From an uncultured Solirubrobacterales bacterium (GTDB lineage Bacteria; Actinomycetota; Thermoleophilia; Solirubrobacterales; Solirubrobacteraceae), in NCBI GenBank assembly GCA_903821395.1, contig CAIJLJ010000172.1:1-40353 (forward strand): a stretch of 40,353 nt of DNA, written 5' to 3'. Made by a program: the position numbers and the translations under genes. Of this stretch, positions 17,050 through 25,230 are shown one piece after another (positions within the stretch are counted from its first letter, which is position 1; each line of letters starts with the position of its first letter). The notes under the pieces are model-generated. The model made no database searches and was not told the DNA's origin. It saw nothing but the letters and a program-made list of their open reading frames with translations.

Positions 17050-18077
17050 TGGCGCAGTCGGCGCTGGAAGTCGCTAATGAAGTGGTCGCTGCCGGCCAAG
17101 ACCTAAGCCAGCAACAGGCTGCTGCAGCCCTCGCAGTGATCATGAATGGAGAGGCCGGCGACGGCCAGATTGCGGCTCTGCTGCTGGGTCTGCGCGAGAA
17201 GGGGGAGACTGTCGATGAACTCGCCGGACTCGCACAGACGATGCGGTCACTGGCGACCTCGGTGAAGCCGCAGCGAGCAGATCTACTCGACACATGCGGC
17301 ACCGGTGGCGGGCGTCGCACGTTCAACATCTCCACCGCCGCGGCTTTGATTGCGGCGGGGGCAGGATGCGCAGTCGCCAAGCACGGCAATCGCACTGCCA
17401 CTGGGCTGAGTGGTTCGGCCGACGTTCTCGAGGCGCTCGGTGCGAGTCTCGAGCTCACGCCAGCTAGCGAGGCAGCCTTGATCGATGAGGTCGGCTTTGG
17501 CTTTATGTTCGCGCCCGCTCACCACGCGGCAACGCGTTACGTCGTCCCTGTGCGAAAAGAGCTGGGTGTCCCAACAATCTTCAACCTGCTCGGCCCGCTG
17601 ACAAATCCGGCCGGGGCACGCCGTCAACTAATTGGCGTCCCGGACCCGGAATCGATCGACCTCGTCGCCGGAGCACTAGCCCTTCTGGGGACCGATCGTG
17701 CCTTGGTAGTCTCCAGTGAAGATGGGCTCGACGAGATAAGTACCTCGGGTCCGACGCAAGTGGCTGAACTTAACCAAGACGAGATTCGCAGGTACACGGT
17801 AAGCGCCGAGGAGCTTGGAATCGAGCCAGCTAGCGACGCCGAATTGAGCGGAGGCGGTCCAGAGCAGAACGCTCTGATAATCCGTCAAATTTTCGCCGGC
17901 GAATCAGGGCCACCGCGAGAGATCGCAGCGATTAACGCGGGAGCGGCGATCTACGTTGCTGGACGCGCCGATTCGATTGCCGAAGGGCTCGATCTGGCTC
18001 GGCGAACGATCGATTCAGGTGCAGCGATGTCGACGCTCGATCTTTTTCTGGAGCGAAGTGCGGAGCTGGCTGCCTGA
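17049..18077 (+). CDS. trpD: Anthranilate phosphoribosyltransferase
   Basis: TrpD transfers phosphoribose from PRPP to anthranilate. The 342-residue protein has the helical N-terminal domain and the PRPP-binding glycine-rich loop DTCGTGGGRRTFNISTAAA, followed by VAKHGNRTATGLSGSADVLEALG (anthranilate and metal contacts) and VPTIFNLLGPLTNPA. Length is normal. The ATG overlaps the trpG stop by one base and the stop overlaps the trpC ATG in the same way (TGATG), so the four genes trpEGDC are tightly coupled. Confidence 0.97.
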   Translation: MAQSALEVANEVVAAGQDLSQQQAAAALAVIMNGEAGDGQIAALLLGLREKGETVDELAGLAQTMRSLATSVKPQRADLLDTCGTGGGRRTFNISTAAALIAAGAGCAVAKHGNRTATGLSGSADVLEALGASLELTPASEAALIDEVGFGFMFAPAHHAATRYVVPVRKELGVPTIFNLLGPLTNPAGARRQLIGVPDPESIDLVAGALALLGTDRALVVSSEDGLDEISTSGPTQVAELNQDEIRRYTVSAEELGIEPASDAELSGGGPEQNALIIRQIFAGESGPPREIAAINAGAAIYVAGRADSIAEGLDLARRTIDSGAAMSTLDLFLERSAELAA

Positions 18078-18874
18078 TGGCGATCCTCGAGCAGATCATC
18101 GCCAGTACACAGGATGCCGTGGCGCAACGCCGCGAGCAACGGCCGCTCGCCGAGCTCGAGAGCCAACTGCACCAGCGCGGTGCAGACAGGCCGTTCGCCG
18201 AGGCGCTCGCACGCCCTGGCTTGTCGGTAATAGCTGAGTTCAAGCGCCGCTCGCCAAGCGCAGGAGAGATCGGTTCGGGCGCGACCGTCGAGGAGATCGT
18301 TGCGGCCTACGAGACTGGCGGCGCCGCGGCGCTTTCGATTCTGACCGAGGAGGCCAACTTCGGCGGCTCGCTAGAAGATCTAATTGCCGCACGCGATGCG
18401 AGCAAGCTCCCAATCCTGCGGAAGGATTTCATCATCGACCACTATCAGGTCGTTGAGTCAGCGGTCGCCGGTGCAGACGCGATCCTGCTGATCGCTGCGG
18501 CACTCGATCCCAACGAGCTGGAGCTCCTCTATCACGACGCGCACGCCCTCGATTTAGATGTTCTCGTCGAAGTCCACGACGAGGAGGAATTGGAGTCGGT
18601 GCTTGAGAGCGTCGATCCAGATCTAATCGGCATCAACAACCGGGACCTTCGCGACTTCACGGTTCACGTAGAGCGCACCCATCAGTTGCTGGCCGATATT
18701 CCGGCGGGTAAGACGGTCGTCAGCGAGTCGGGGCTGCGCGAGCGCGAGCAACTAGCTGAGCTCGAGCGTGTAGGAGTAGACGCCGTGCTGATAGGCGAGT
18801 CGCTGATAGCCAGCGACGATCCTGCAATAGCACTCGAGCAGTTGACGGGCGGGCATGATGCCGATGTTTCTTGA
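18077..18874 (+). CDS. trpC: Indole-3-glycerol phosphate synthase
   Basis: A 265-residue TIM-barrel enzyme that closes the indole ring by decarboxylation of CdRP. Family motifs are VIAEFKRRSPSAGEI (substrate phosphate region and catalytic Lys), ILRKDFIIDHYQVVES (catalytic Lys), LVEVHDEEEL, IGINNRDLRDFTV and VVSESGL. It is a single-function protein, not fused to TrpF. It is the last gene of the trpEGDC run; a 66-bp gap with an AT-rich repeat region precedes the protease gene, so a transcript boundary is likely here. Confidence 0.97.
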   Translation: MAILEQIIASTQDAVAQRREQRPLAELESQLHQRGADRPFAEALARPGLSVIAEFKRRSPSAGEIGSGATVEEIVAAYETGGAAALSILTEEANFGGSLEDLIAARDASKLPILRKDFIIDHYQVVESAVAGADAILLIAAALDPNELELLYHDAHALDLDVLVEVHDEEELESVLESVDPDLIGINNRDLRDFTVHVERTHQLLADIPAGKTVVSESGLREREQLAELERVGVDAVLIGESLIASDDPAIALEQLTGGHDADVS

Positions 18875-18908
18875 CTGCGGCCATAATCACTTAACCATTT
18901 CTTTAACC
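18871..18908 (+). promoter_or_regulatory. Putative htrA control region with tandem TTAACC repeats
   Basis: The AT-rich gap holds TTGACT (18871-18876) as a possible -35 and two direct copies of TTAACC (18891-18896 and 18903-18908) spaced 12 bp start to start, about one helical turn. Such tandem hexamers resemble OmpR/PhoB-class response-regulator boxes. Which regulator binds, and the exact -10, are unknown. Confidence 0.4.
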
Positions 18909-18940
18909 GCGCTTCAGAGACCGGCGCTTTCCTCCTGAAT

Positions 18941-20122
18941 ATGAAATCTTCACGCTCGACTTGGTTTATTGCTGGCCTATCGGGGCTGCTCGGTGCCGTG
19001 ATTGCGGTCGCAGCAGCCGCAATTATCGGGCTCGGCGGCGGTTCTTCGACCACGACGCTGGTCCAGCAGGGCAGTGGCGGCGTCGTTAGGACCGTTAGCG
19101 ACGGCGGCGCAATGACGCCGCGCGAGATCTACCGCAAAGAAGCCAATGGCGTTGTCTTCATAACCGCCGACGTGGTCCAGAAGCAGACGAACGTCTTCGG
19201 CGCGCCCGAGTCTCAGAGCGGTAAAGCGACCGGTTCGGGCTTTGTTATCGATCGGGCCGGCACGATTCTGACCAACGCGCACGTTGTAGACGGGGCAAAG
19301 AAGGTCACCGTTCGGTTCGAGAACGACAAGACGGTCACAGCCAAGATCCTTGGCGCCGACCGCTCCTCCGACATCGCCGTACTCCAAGTAGATCCATCGG
19401 GGCTAAACCTGACTCCGCTGCCGCTCGCTTCATCTAACGCGGTCCAGGTCGGCGATCCAGTCGTTGCGATTGGTAACCCTTTCGGTCAGGCGTTCAGTCT
19501 TACTACCGGAGTCGTTTCGGCCAAGCAGCGTTCAATCGACGGGCTCAACGGGTTCGCAATCAACAACGTAATCCAGACCGACGCCGCGATTAACCCAGGC
19601 AACTCGGGCGGCCCACTGATCGATACCGCCGGCGACGTAGTCGGCATCACATCGCAGATCGAAACCGGCGGCGCGGGCAACGGGAACGTAGGCATCGGTT
19701 TCGCAGTGCCGATCGACATCGCACGGAAGCTTCTCCCCGGGCTCCGTCAGGGGACTGTGAATACCGGGTATCTCGGCATTTCGTCGCTCTCGATTACGCC
19801 CGACCTCGCACCGCTCAAGCTTCCTGTCGACAAAGGCGTTTTGATTGAGAGCGTCAACCCTGGTAGCCCAGCAGCGGCCGCGGGTCTCAAGGGCGGCAGC
19901 GTACCCGCGAAGCTTGATGGCCAGGAGATCAAAGTTGGTGGCGACATCATCCAGAAGATCGATGGTCGTCCGATGAATACCTCGCTTGTTCTTTCGACTT
20001 ACGTGGCTTCCAAGAAGGCGGGCGATCAGATTGAGATCCAGCTGCTGCGAGGCGGCAAGGAGACGAAGAACGTCCGCGTCACTCTCGGTCGCAGGCCGCA
20101 GCAGAGCGTTACGGCGGGTTAG
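18941..20122 (+). CDS. HtrA/DegP-type serine protease with PDZ domain
   Basis: A 393-residue membrane-anchored extracytoplasmic protease (S1C family) for envelope protein quality control. One N-terminal membrane helix (about residues 8-32) is followed by a Ser/Gly/Thr linker, the trypsin-like domain with catalytic His114 (TNAHVVDG), Asp144 (SSDIAVLQV) and Ser222 (NPGNSGGPL), and a C-terminal PDZ domain (TGYLGISSL to about residue 385). All three catalytic residues are present. It lies between trpC and trpF but has its own AT-rich upstream region with tandem TTAACC repeats, so separate stress control is likely. The ATG lacks a Shine-Dalgarno sequence. Confidence 0.94.
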   Translation: MKSSRSTWFIAGLSGLLGAVIAVAAAAIIGLGGGSSTTTLVQQGSGGVVRTVSDGGAMTPREIYRKEANGVVFITADVVQKQTNVFGAPESQSGKATGSGFVIDRAGTILTNAHVVDGAKKVTVRFENDKTVTAKILGADRSSDIAVLQVDPSGLNLTPLPLASSNAVQVGDPVVAIGNPFGQAFSLTTGVVSAKQRSIDGLNGFAINNVIQTDAAINPGNSGGPLIDTAGDVVGITSQIETGGAGNGNVGIGFAVPIDIARKLLPGLRQGTVNTGYLGISSLSITPDLAPLKLPVDKGVLIESVNPGSPAAAAGLKGGSVPAKLDGQEIKVGGDIIQKIDGRPMNTSLVLSTYVASKKAGDQIEIQLLRGGKETKNVRVTLGRRPQQSVTAG

Positions 20123-20147
20123 TTTCCGGCGCCCACCTTCGGGCTGC

Positions 20148-20153
20148 CATTAT
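20148..20153 (+). promoter_or_regulatory. -10-like box CATTAT for trpF
   Basis: CATTAT ends 6 nt before the trpF GTG at 20160. It keeps the A at position 2 and the T at position 6 of the -10 consensus. It could give trpFBA their own leaderless transcript. Confidence 0.3.
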
Positions 20154-20159
20154 GTGGGT

Positions 20160-20825
20160 GTGAGCAGCGCCCCAAAAATCAAGATCTGCGGGATCACCAA
20201 TCTCTCTGACGCCGAGCTGGCAGTCGAGCTCGGTGCTTGGGCTGTTGGCTGCATCATGTGGGAAGGCTCAGCCCGGCGCTGCGAGCAGTCCGATGCCCGC
20301 GCGATCGCGACCCGCTTTCACCGCGAAGCGGAGATCTGCGGCGTGTATGTCAATCCAACGCTAGATGAGGTGGCCGGGCAGGTGGATGCGCTCGGCTTCA
20401 CGATGGTCCAGCTTCACGGAGATGAGGGTCCATCGTTTTGTGAGGAGCTGCGTAGACGGACCGGCGCCAAAGTCATCAAAGCGATCCAGGTGGTGTCCGG
20501 CGAGCAATTCAATGATCTTGAGCGTTTTCACCACGTCGACTATCACCTGCTTGATACAGACCATCCCGACCTGCGGGGTGGAACGGGGGAGAGTTGGGAC
20601 TGGTCGCTGGCGGCTGGCCGGCACTCGAAGATCCCTTTGATTTTAAGCGGCGGGCTGACAGTCACAAACGTCGCGGAGGCAATCGACGTCGTTCATCCGT
20701 TCGCGGTTGACACAGCGAGCGGAACCGAAGCATCACCCGGCATCAAAGACGCGGCGAAGCTCGTGGCATTCTTTGACGCCGTGGCTTCAACCGCGCCAGC
20801 CACGACCGCGGAGGTCACCACATGA
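20160..20825 (+). CDS. trpF: Phosphoribosylanthranilate isomerase
   Basis: TrpF converts phosphoribosylanthranilate to CdRP, the step between TrpD and TrpC. The 221-residue TIM barrel shows [14 protein letters not shown] (catalytic Cys), VGVYVNPT-like [36 protein letters not shown] and VDTASGTE (catalytic Asp and phosphate site). I use GTG 20160; the open frame upstream only overlaps htrA. GTG 20154 would add two residues. The stop overlaps the trpB start by 4 nt (ATGA). Its separation from trpC by htrA means the trp pathway is split into two transcription blocks. Confidence 0.94.
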   Translation: MSSAPKIKICGITNLSDAELAVELGAWAVGCIMWEGSARRCEQSDARAIATRFHREAEICGVYVNPTLDEVAGQVDALGFTMVQLHGDEGPSFCEELRRRTGAKVIKAIQVVSGEQFNDLERFHHVDYHLLDTDHPDLRGGTGESWDWSLAAGRHSKIPLILSGGLTVTNVAEAIDVVHPFAVDTASGTEASPGIKDAAKLVAFFDAVASTAPATTAEVTT

Positions 20826-21997
20826 CGGTGCCGCAGCTGGACCATCGCTTCGGCCCCTACGGCGGCCAATACGTTCCCGAGACTCTGATGCCCGCTCTAG
20901 CTGAGCTCGAGGCCGCGTGGATCAGCGCCCAGAGCGATGACCAATTTCAGGCGGAGCTCGGACGCCTGCTGCGCGACTATGCAGGACGGCCGACACCGCT
21001 CTATCTCGCCGGGCGCCTCAGCGAGGTGGCGGGACGGCCGGTCTACCTAAAGCGAGAGGACCTCCTGCACACCGGTGCACACAAGATCAACAACGCGCTC
21101 GGGCAGGCACTGCTCGCAGTTCGGATGGGTAAGCGCCGGATCATCGCCGAGACCGGAGCCGGACAGCACGGGGTTGCATCGGCAACGGCCTGCGCCCTGC
21201 TCGGCCTTGAGTGCGTTGTCTACATGGGGGCTGAGGACATCCGCCGGCAGGCCCCCAACGTTCAACGGATGGGGCTGCTTGGAGCGACTGTTGTACCGGT
21301 CGAGGCTGGAGCGAAGACGCTGAAGGAGGCGGTTTCAGAGGCGATCCGCGACTGGGTTGCGAGCGTTGAGGACAGCCACTACATCATCGGCTCCGCGGTT
21401 GGACCGGCACCGTACCCGGCGATTGTGCGCGATCTCCAGCGCTGCATCGGCGACGAGGCTCGCGAGCAGATCTTGGAGCGCGAAGGGCGACTGCCTCGGC
21501 GCGTAATCGCATGCGTTGGCGGAGGCTCCAACGCGATCGGCATGTTCATCCCGTTCGCTCCCGACCAAGAGGTGGAATTGGTTGGTGTGGAAGCCGCCGG
21601 AGAAGGAATTGAGAGCGGTCGACATGGCGCCCCGCTTACAGCTGGTGGGCGCCCCGGCGTGCTCCACGGGTCGCTCAGCGCGCTACTACAGGACGATCAA
21701 GGTCAGATCGCTGAAGCGCATTCGGTCTCGGCTGGCTTGGACTACCCGGGGTCTGGACCTGAACACGCCTGGCTGCGCGACAGCGGCCGCGCCACCTACG
21801 TCGCCGTAACTGATCAGGACGCGCTGGCAGCTTTCGAGCAGACCGCCCAGCTCGAAGGAATCATTCCCGCGCTCGAACCAGCGCACGCCCTCCACTACGT
21901 ACTCAACGTGCCGAGCGATTCTGACCTTGATCTCATCTGCCTCTCGGGTAGAGGCGACAAGGATTTGGCAGAGGTACTAGGGCTTCTCGGTCGCTGA
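20822..21997 (+). CDS. trpB: Tryptophan synthase beta chain
   Basis: A 391-residue PLP enzyme that condenses indole with serine. The PLP lysine is Lys88 in [35 protein letters not shown]-type sequence, [12 protein letters not shown] (PLP phosphate loop), [18 protein letters not shown] and [10 protein letters not shown] complete the family pattern. The presence of the [11 protein letters not shown]-terminus and normal length marks the standard TrpB1 form rather than TrpB2. It overlaps trpF and trpA (TGATG), which fits formation of the alpha2-beta2 complex. Confidence 0.98.
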   Translation: MTVPQLDHRFGPYGGQYVPETLMPALAELEAAWISAQSDDQFQAELGRLLRDYAGRPTPLYLAGRLSEVAGRPVYLKREDLLHTGAHKINNALGQALLAVRMGKRRIIAETGAGQHGVASATACALLGLECVVYMGAEDIRRQAPNVQRMGLLGATVVPVEAGAKTLKEAVSEAIRDWVASVEDSHYIIGSAVGPAPYPAIVRDLQRCIGDEAREQILEREGRLPRRVIACVGGGSNAIGMFIPFAPDQEVELVGVEAAGEGIESGRHGAPLTAGGRPGVLHGSLSALLQDDQGQIAEAHSVSAGLDYPGSGPEHAWLRDSGRATYVAVTDQDALAAFEQTAQLEGIIPALEPAHALHYVLNVPSDSDLDLICLSGRGDKDLAEVLGLLGR

Positions 21998-22779
21998 TGA
22001 CCGGAGCTGAGCGAATTGCGGCTGCATTTGAGCAGCGCGAGGGGCGCGCGGCACTGATGCCTTATCTGATGGGCGGATATCCCGACCTCGCGACCTCACT
22101 CGACATCGCGATCGGCTACGCCGAGGGTGGCGCGGATCTGATCGAACTGGGGGTCCCGTTCTCGGATCCCCTGGCCGACGGCCCGGTCATCCAGAGCGCC
22201 GGTACGGCAGCGCTAGCGGCTGGCGCGACACTTGACGGCGTTCTCGAAGTTGCGACCAAGGTGGCGGAGCAAGTCCCGGTCGTCCTGATGTGTTATTCGA
22301 ACGCAGTCTTGGCTCGCGGAACCGAGCAATTTGTCGCAGACTTGGCGGCTGCTGGAGTTAGCGGTCTAATCGTGCCCGACCTCCCGCTGGAAGAGGCAGA
22401 GTCAACCTCCGATGCCTGCGCGCAGGCAGGGTTGGCATTTGTCCCGTTGGCCGCGCCAACCAGCACCGATGAGCGACTCGCGGTGATCGGGGCCGCGGTG
22501 CAGGGTTTCCTTTACACGGTCGCCGTCGCCGGAACGACCGGCGAGCGCGGAGAGCAGAGCAGCTACGGCGAAATCATCGCTCGCGTGCGCGAGCACACAA
22601 GCGCGCCGGTTGCACTCGGGTTTGGCATCTCAACCCCCGAACAGGCGAGCGCAGCAGCTGACGCTGGAGCCGACGGCGTAATTGTCGGGAGCCGTCTTGT
22701 GCGCGAGGTCGGAGAGCAGGAAGACCCTGCTAGCGCCTGCCGCGCGCTCGTCGAGCAATTCGCGAGAGCGCTTCGGTAA
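21997..22779 (+). CDS. trpA: Tryptophan synthase alpha chain
   Basis: TrpA releases indole from indole-3-glycerol phosphate and passes it to TrpB. The 260-residue TIM barrel has the catalytic acids Glu50 and Asp61 in ELGVPFSDPLADGPVIQ, the MPYLMGGYPD N-terminal motif, GLIVPDLPLEEA, VAVAGTTGERG-like loop and LGFGISTPEQA with VIVGSRLV for phosphate binding. ATG 21997 overlaps trpB by one base. Its stop TAA is also part of the -10 box (TAACAT) predicted for the next small gene. Confidence 0.97.
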   Translation: MTGAERIAAAFEQREGRAALMPYLMGGYPDLATSLDIAIGYAEGGADLIELGVPFSDPLADGPVIQSAGTAALAAGATLDGVLEVATKVAEQVPVVLMCYSNAVLARGTEQFVADLAAAGVSGLIVPDLPLEEAESTSDACAQAGLAFVPLAAPTSTDERLAVIGAAVQGFLYTVAVAGTTGERGEQSSYGEIIARVREHTSAPVALGFGISTPEQASAAADAGADGVIVGSRLVREVGEQEDPASACRALVEQFARALR

Positions 22780-22782
22780 CAT
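22777..22782 (+). promoter_or_regulatory. -10 box TAACAT for the small membrane protein gene
   Basis: TAACAT overlaps the trpA stop codon and ends 9 nt before ATG 22792, the leaderless spacing. The intervening AAGAGAG could also act as a weak, too-close ribosome binding site. Confidence 0.35.
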
Positions 22783-22791
22783 TCAAGAGAG

Positions 22792-22965
22792 ATGCCACTC
22801 GTCCTAGCAACAACATTCGCGCTTTCGCTCTGGATCATTTTGGGAGCGCTTGGCGTCAGCTCTTTCGACGGGATCATGCTGGCGCTTCTGATCATCCTGC
22901 TGGCCGCGGGCGGGCGCCTGATCAGCCGCACCGTCGGGTCGGTCGGTCCTGGCTCACGCGACTGA
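22792..22965 (+). CDS. Small hydrophobic membrane protein, 57 residues
   Basis: ATG 22792 to TGA 22963-22965 encodes 57 residues. There are two hydrophobic helices, about residues 3-22 (with LSLWIILGALGV) and 28-40 (IMLALLIILLAAG), joined by the short polar turn SSFDG. A basic end (GGRLISRTVG) suggests the C-terminus is cytoplasmic. I do not recognise the family and can assign no function. Support for it being real: a TAACAT -10 box at leaderless spacing, good helix periodicity, GC-rich third codon positions, and a snug fit between trpA and the next promoter. It may be a membrane peptide attached to another complex. Confidence 0.6.
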   Translation: MPLVLATTFALSLWIILGALGVSSFDGIMLALLIILLAAGGRLISRTVGSVGPGSRD

Positions 22966-22975
22966 GCGCCACTGG

Positions 22976-23004
22976 TTGAGGCCGAGTTTGCGGCCACCTA
23001 CAAT
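22976..23004 (+). promoter_or_regulatory. Promoter of the substrate-binding protein gene (TTGAGG-N17-TACAAT)
   Basis: This is the clearest two-element promoter in the window: -35 TTGAGG (22976-22981), a 17-bp spacer and -10 TACAAT (22999-23004), 9 nt before GTG 23014. Confidence 0.6.
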
Positions 23005-23013
23005 CGGTACTGC

Positions 23014-24270
23014 GTGACCTTCTCTACGACTCAGTGCAAAGTGCTGCTGTTCACGGCGTCGGTCCTGGCGATTGGGTTGCTAGCTGGGTGTGGCGGCCTC
23101 GGTGACAATCGTCCCGACGTAACGGTCCGTTCGAACGACCTCGTCGTGGTGACCAGCGCGCCGCTCAGCGGCGATCAGAAAGCATCCGGTGAGGCGATGG
23201 TCAACGGCGAGCGTTTGGCGCTCGCACAGGCCCAGGGGATGGTTGGCCAGTTCACCGTTTCGCTTGAGGTTTTCAACTCGGTTCAGAGCCAGCAGCGGCG
23301 TTGGTCAACGATTCAAGTTGCTGCCAACGCAGCGCTTGCAATTCAAGAGCTCCACGTAGTCGCCTACATCGGCGAGAGCGACTCCGCCGCGACGGCGGTC
23401 TCGTTGCCGCTGACAAATCAGGGTGGAATTCTTCAGATTGCACCGACCAACAGTTATGGCGGATTTACCAGTGCTCGATTTGCTCCCGCCGATGAGCCGC
23501 GGCGCTACTACCCGACTGGCAGGAGCAACTTTGGTCGCCTCGCGCCGAGCCAGCTTCGGGAAGCGCTAGCCCAGGCTCGTCTTCAGCAGCATCAGAAATG
23601 CACATCGACCTACATCATCGGAGCCGACTCGAGCCAAGGTCAGACGGCGGTCCGCTCGCTGCAAGCTGCATTGACGCAAGCTTCGATCCGATCGGCTGGA
23701 ACCGTGGCTTTCGGTGCACCGGGCAGTTCGCCCGCGCGCACGCTTGCTCGCGTGCGCAGCTCCGGCGCTAATTGTGTCTTCTATGGTGGGCCAGCGAATA
23801 GCGAGGCAGCCCGCCTGCTCAACGCGCTGAAGGCTGGCCTGCCAGCCCTGCAGCTCTTTGCCGGCCGCAACGGTATCGATCCATCTCTAACGCGCAACCT
23901 CACCACCAAAGCGCAGGACGCAACGCTGATGACGTCGCCGGGGCCTGATCCAAACCGTTTGAACCCGCTTGGAACGAAGGTGGCGGCACTCTACCGAGCC
24001 CAGTTTGGAAAGGCGATCACTTCCGATGCGCTCTACGGGTACGAGGCGATGTCGGCTGTGCTCGACTCGATCAGACGCGCTGGCGGTGCCGGCAACAATC
24101 GCGACAGCATCATCGCCGCTTTCCATTCCACGCGGGCAAAGCCCTCGGTGCTCGGCCGCTATTCGGTTGACGCTAACGGCGATTCAAGCCTCACGGGATT
24201 CGTCGTCTCACGAGTTATTCGCGGTGCACTTGTCGCCTCGCCTGGGTTAACCGCGGCGATCTCGCGATGA
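23014..24270 (+). CDS. LivJ-like periplasmic substrate-binding lipoprotein (orphan)
   Basis: A 418-residue secreted lipoprotein: the signal peptide ends at LLAGC (Cys26). The rest fits the type I periplasmic binding fold of branched-chain amino acid and amide receptors. Visible features are LVVVTSAPLSGDQKASGEAMVNGERLAL near the N-terminus, HVVAYIGESDSAATAVSLPLTNQGGILQIAP in the first lobe, TYIIGADSSQGQTAVRSLQAAL in the second, and YGYEAMSAVLDSIRRAG near the end. Ligand unknown. No permease or ATPase genes are beside it, so it either works with a transporter encoded elsewhere or acts as a sensor. GTG 23014 is placed by the strong upstream promoter. It converges on the epimerase gene with 8 bp between. 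Confidence 0.85.
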   Translation: MTFSTTQCKVLLFTASVLAIGLLAGCGGLGDNRPDVTVRSNDLVVVTSAPLSGDQKASGEAMVNGERLALAQAQGMVGQFTVSLEVFNSVQSQQRRWSTIQVAANAALAIQELHVVAYIGESDSAATAVSLPLTNQGGILQIAPTNSYGGFTSARFAPADEPRRYYPTGRSNFGRLAPSQLREALAQARLQQHQKCTSTYIIGADSSQGQTAVRSLQAALTQASIRSAGTVAFGAPGSSPARTLARVRSSGANCVFYGGPANSEAARLLNALKAGLPALQLFAGRNGIDPSLTRNLTTKAQDATLMTSPGPDPNRLNPLGTKVAALYRAQFGKAITSDALYGYEAMSAVLDSIRRAGGAGNNRDSIIAAFHSTRAKPSVLGRYSVDANGDSSLTGFVVSRVIRGALVASPGLTAAISR

Positions 24271-24278
24271 CCGGGGGC

Positions 24279-25184
24279 TCAGCGGCCGAGCGCGGAACGC
24301 AGAGCCTCTGAGAGCTCCGGATGCTCGAAGCTGTATCCAAGTGCCGTTGCCGCAGTTGGAACCGCGCGCTGACCCTCGGTGACAATCTCGGCCATCTGGC
24401 CGTAGCGCGCCCGCAGCACAAAGCCAGGAACAGGAAATAGCGACGGGCGATGCAGAACCGCCGCGAGCTTCTTCGAGAAGTCGTGGTTTGTGGCTGGCGC
24501 AGGGGCGGTGCCGTTTATAGGCCCGCGCCATGAGTTGTCGCCGATCGAGGCGATGTACATCCCGACAATGTCATCGGCGTGAATCCAGGGCATGAACTGC
24601 TTTCCGCCCGCTACGGGCCCTCCGACTCCGGCCTTGAACGGAGGAAGCATCGTCTTAAGCGCGCCGCCGTCTGCGTCGAGCACGATTCCCGTGCGGATCA
24701 GGACAACGCGCAGTCCTAGCGCCTCAGCTGCCAGCGCCTCGCGCTCCCAGGCAACACAGACTTCGGCGAGGAAGTCGCTGCCCGCCGGGGTTTCTTCGTC
24801 GACGAGGTCGTCTCCGTGCTTGCCGTAGTACCCGACGGCGGAAGAGGAAACCAGCGTTGACGGTCGCTGTTCGCATGCTTCGATCGCGGCGACGAGGTTG
24901 CGCGTCCCAACTTCGCGGCTGTCGCGGATAGCCGTCATTGCGCTTTGCGACCAGCGCTGCGCAACCGGTTCTCCGGCGAGGTGGATCACAGCGTCGCGGC
25001 CATTAACGGCTTCGGTCGGGGGAGGTCCGGCGAGCAGATCCCAACCGACCGCCTCGACGCCTAACGCTGAGGCAGCGCGTTCGGGGTTTCGCGAGAGCAC
25101 TGTTATCTCGTCGCCACGCGCCTGAAGTGCCTCTACCAGTCGCGTACCGATCAGGCCTGTGGCCCCTGTGATTAAGACTTTCAT
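24279..25184 (-). CDS. NAD(P)-binding epimerase-like protein (TIGR01777/YfcH family)
   Basis: A 301-residue short-chain-dehydrogenase-fold protein. It begins MKVLITGATGLIGTRLVEAL with the glycine-rich NAD(P) loop GATGLIG. The hallmark HLAGEPVAQRWSQ, SSSAVGYYGKHGD (Tyr of the active-site region), RTGIVLDADGGALKTMLPPFKAGVGGPVAGGKQFMPWIHADD and GPINGTAPAP follow. The substrate of this family is unknown. Its C-terminal half carries the DUF1731-type ending. Unusually for this window, a Shine-Dalgarno sequence (GAGAGGA, reverse complement of 25191-25197) lies 7 nt before the ATG, and a TACCCT -10 box is farther upstream (25211-25216). It is therefore probably expressed from a leadered mRNA. Confidence 0.93.
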   Translation of the reverse strand: MKVLITGATGLIGTRLVEALQARGDEITVLSRNPERAASALGVEAVGWDLLAGPPPTEAVNGRDAVIHLAGEPVAQRWSQSAMTAIRDSREVGTRNLVAAIEACEQRPSTLVSSSAVGYYGKHGDDLVDEETPAGSDFLAEVCVAWEREALAAEALGLRVVLIRTGIVLDADGGALKTMLPPFKAGVGGPVAGGKQFMPWIHADDIVGMYIASIGDNSWRGPINGTAPAPATNHDFSKKLAAVLHRPSLFPVPGFVLRARYGQMAEIVTEGQRAVPTAATALGYSFEHPELSEALRSALGR

Positions 25185-25190
25185 CGTGCT

Positions 25191-25216
25191 TTCCTCTCGT
25201 CGGTTCGGAAAGGGTA
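25191..25216 (-). promoter_or_regulatory. -10 box TACCCT and Shine-Dalgarno GAGAGGA for the epimerase gene
   Basis: Reverse strand: TACCCT (25216-25211) followed by GAGAGGA (25197-25191), 6-7 nt before the ATG at 25184. It is the only strong ribosome binding site I found in the window. Confidence 0.5.
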
Positions 25217-25230
25217 CGGATCAGCTTCAG

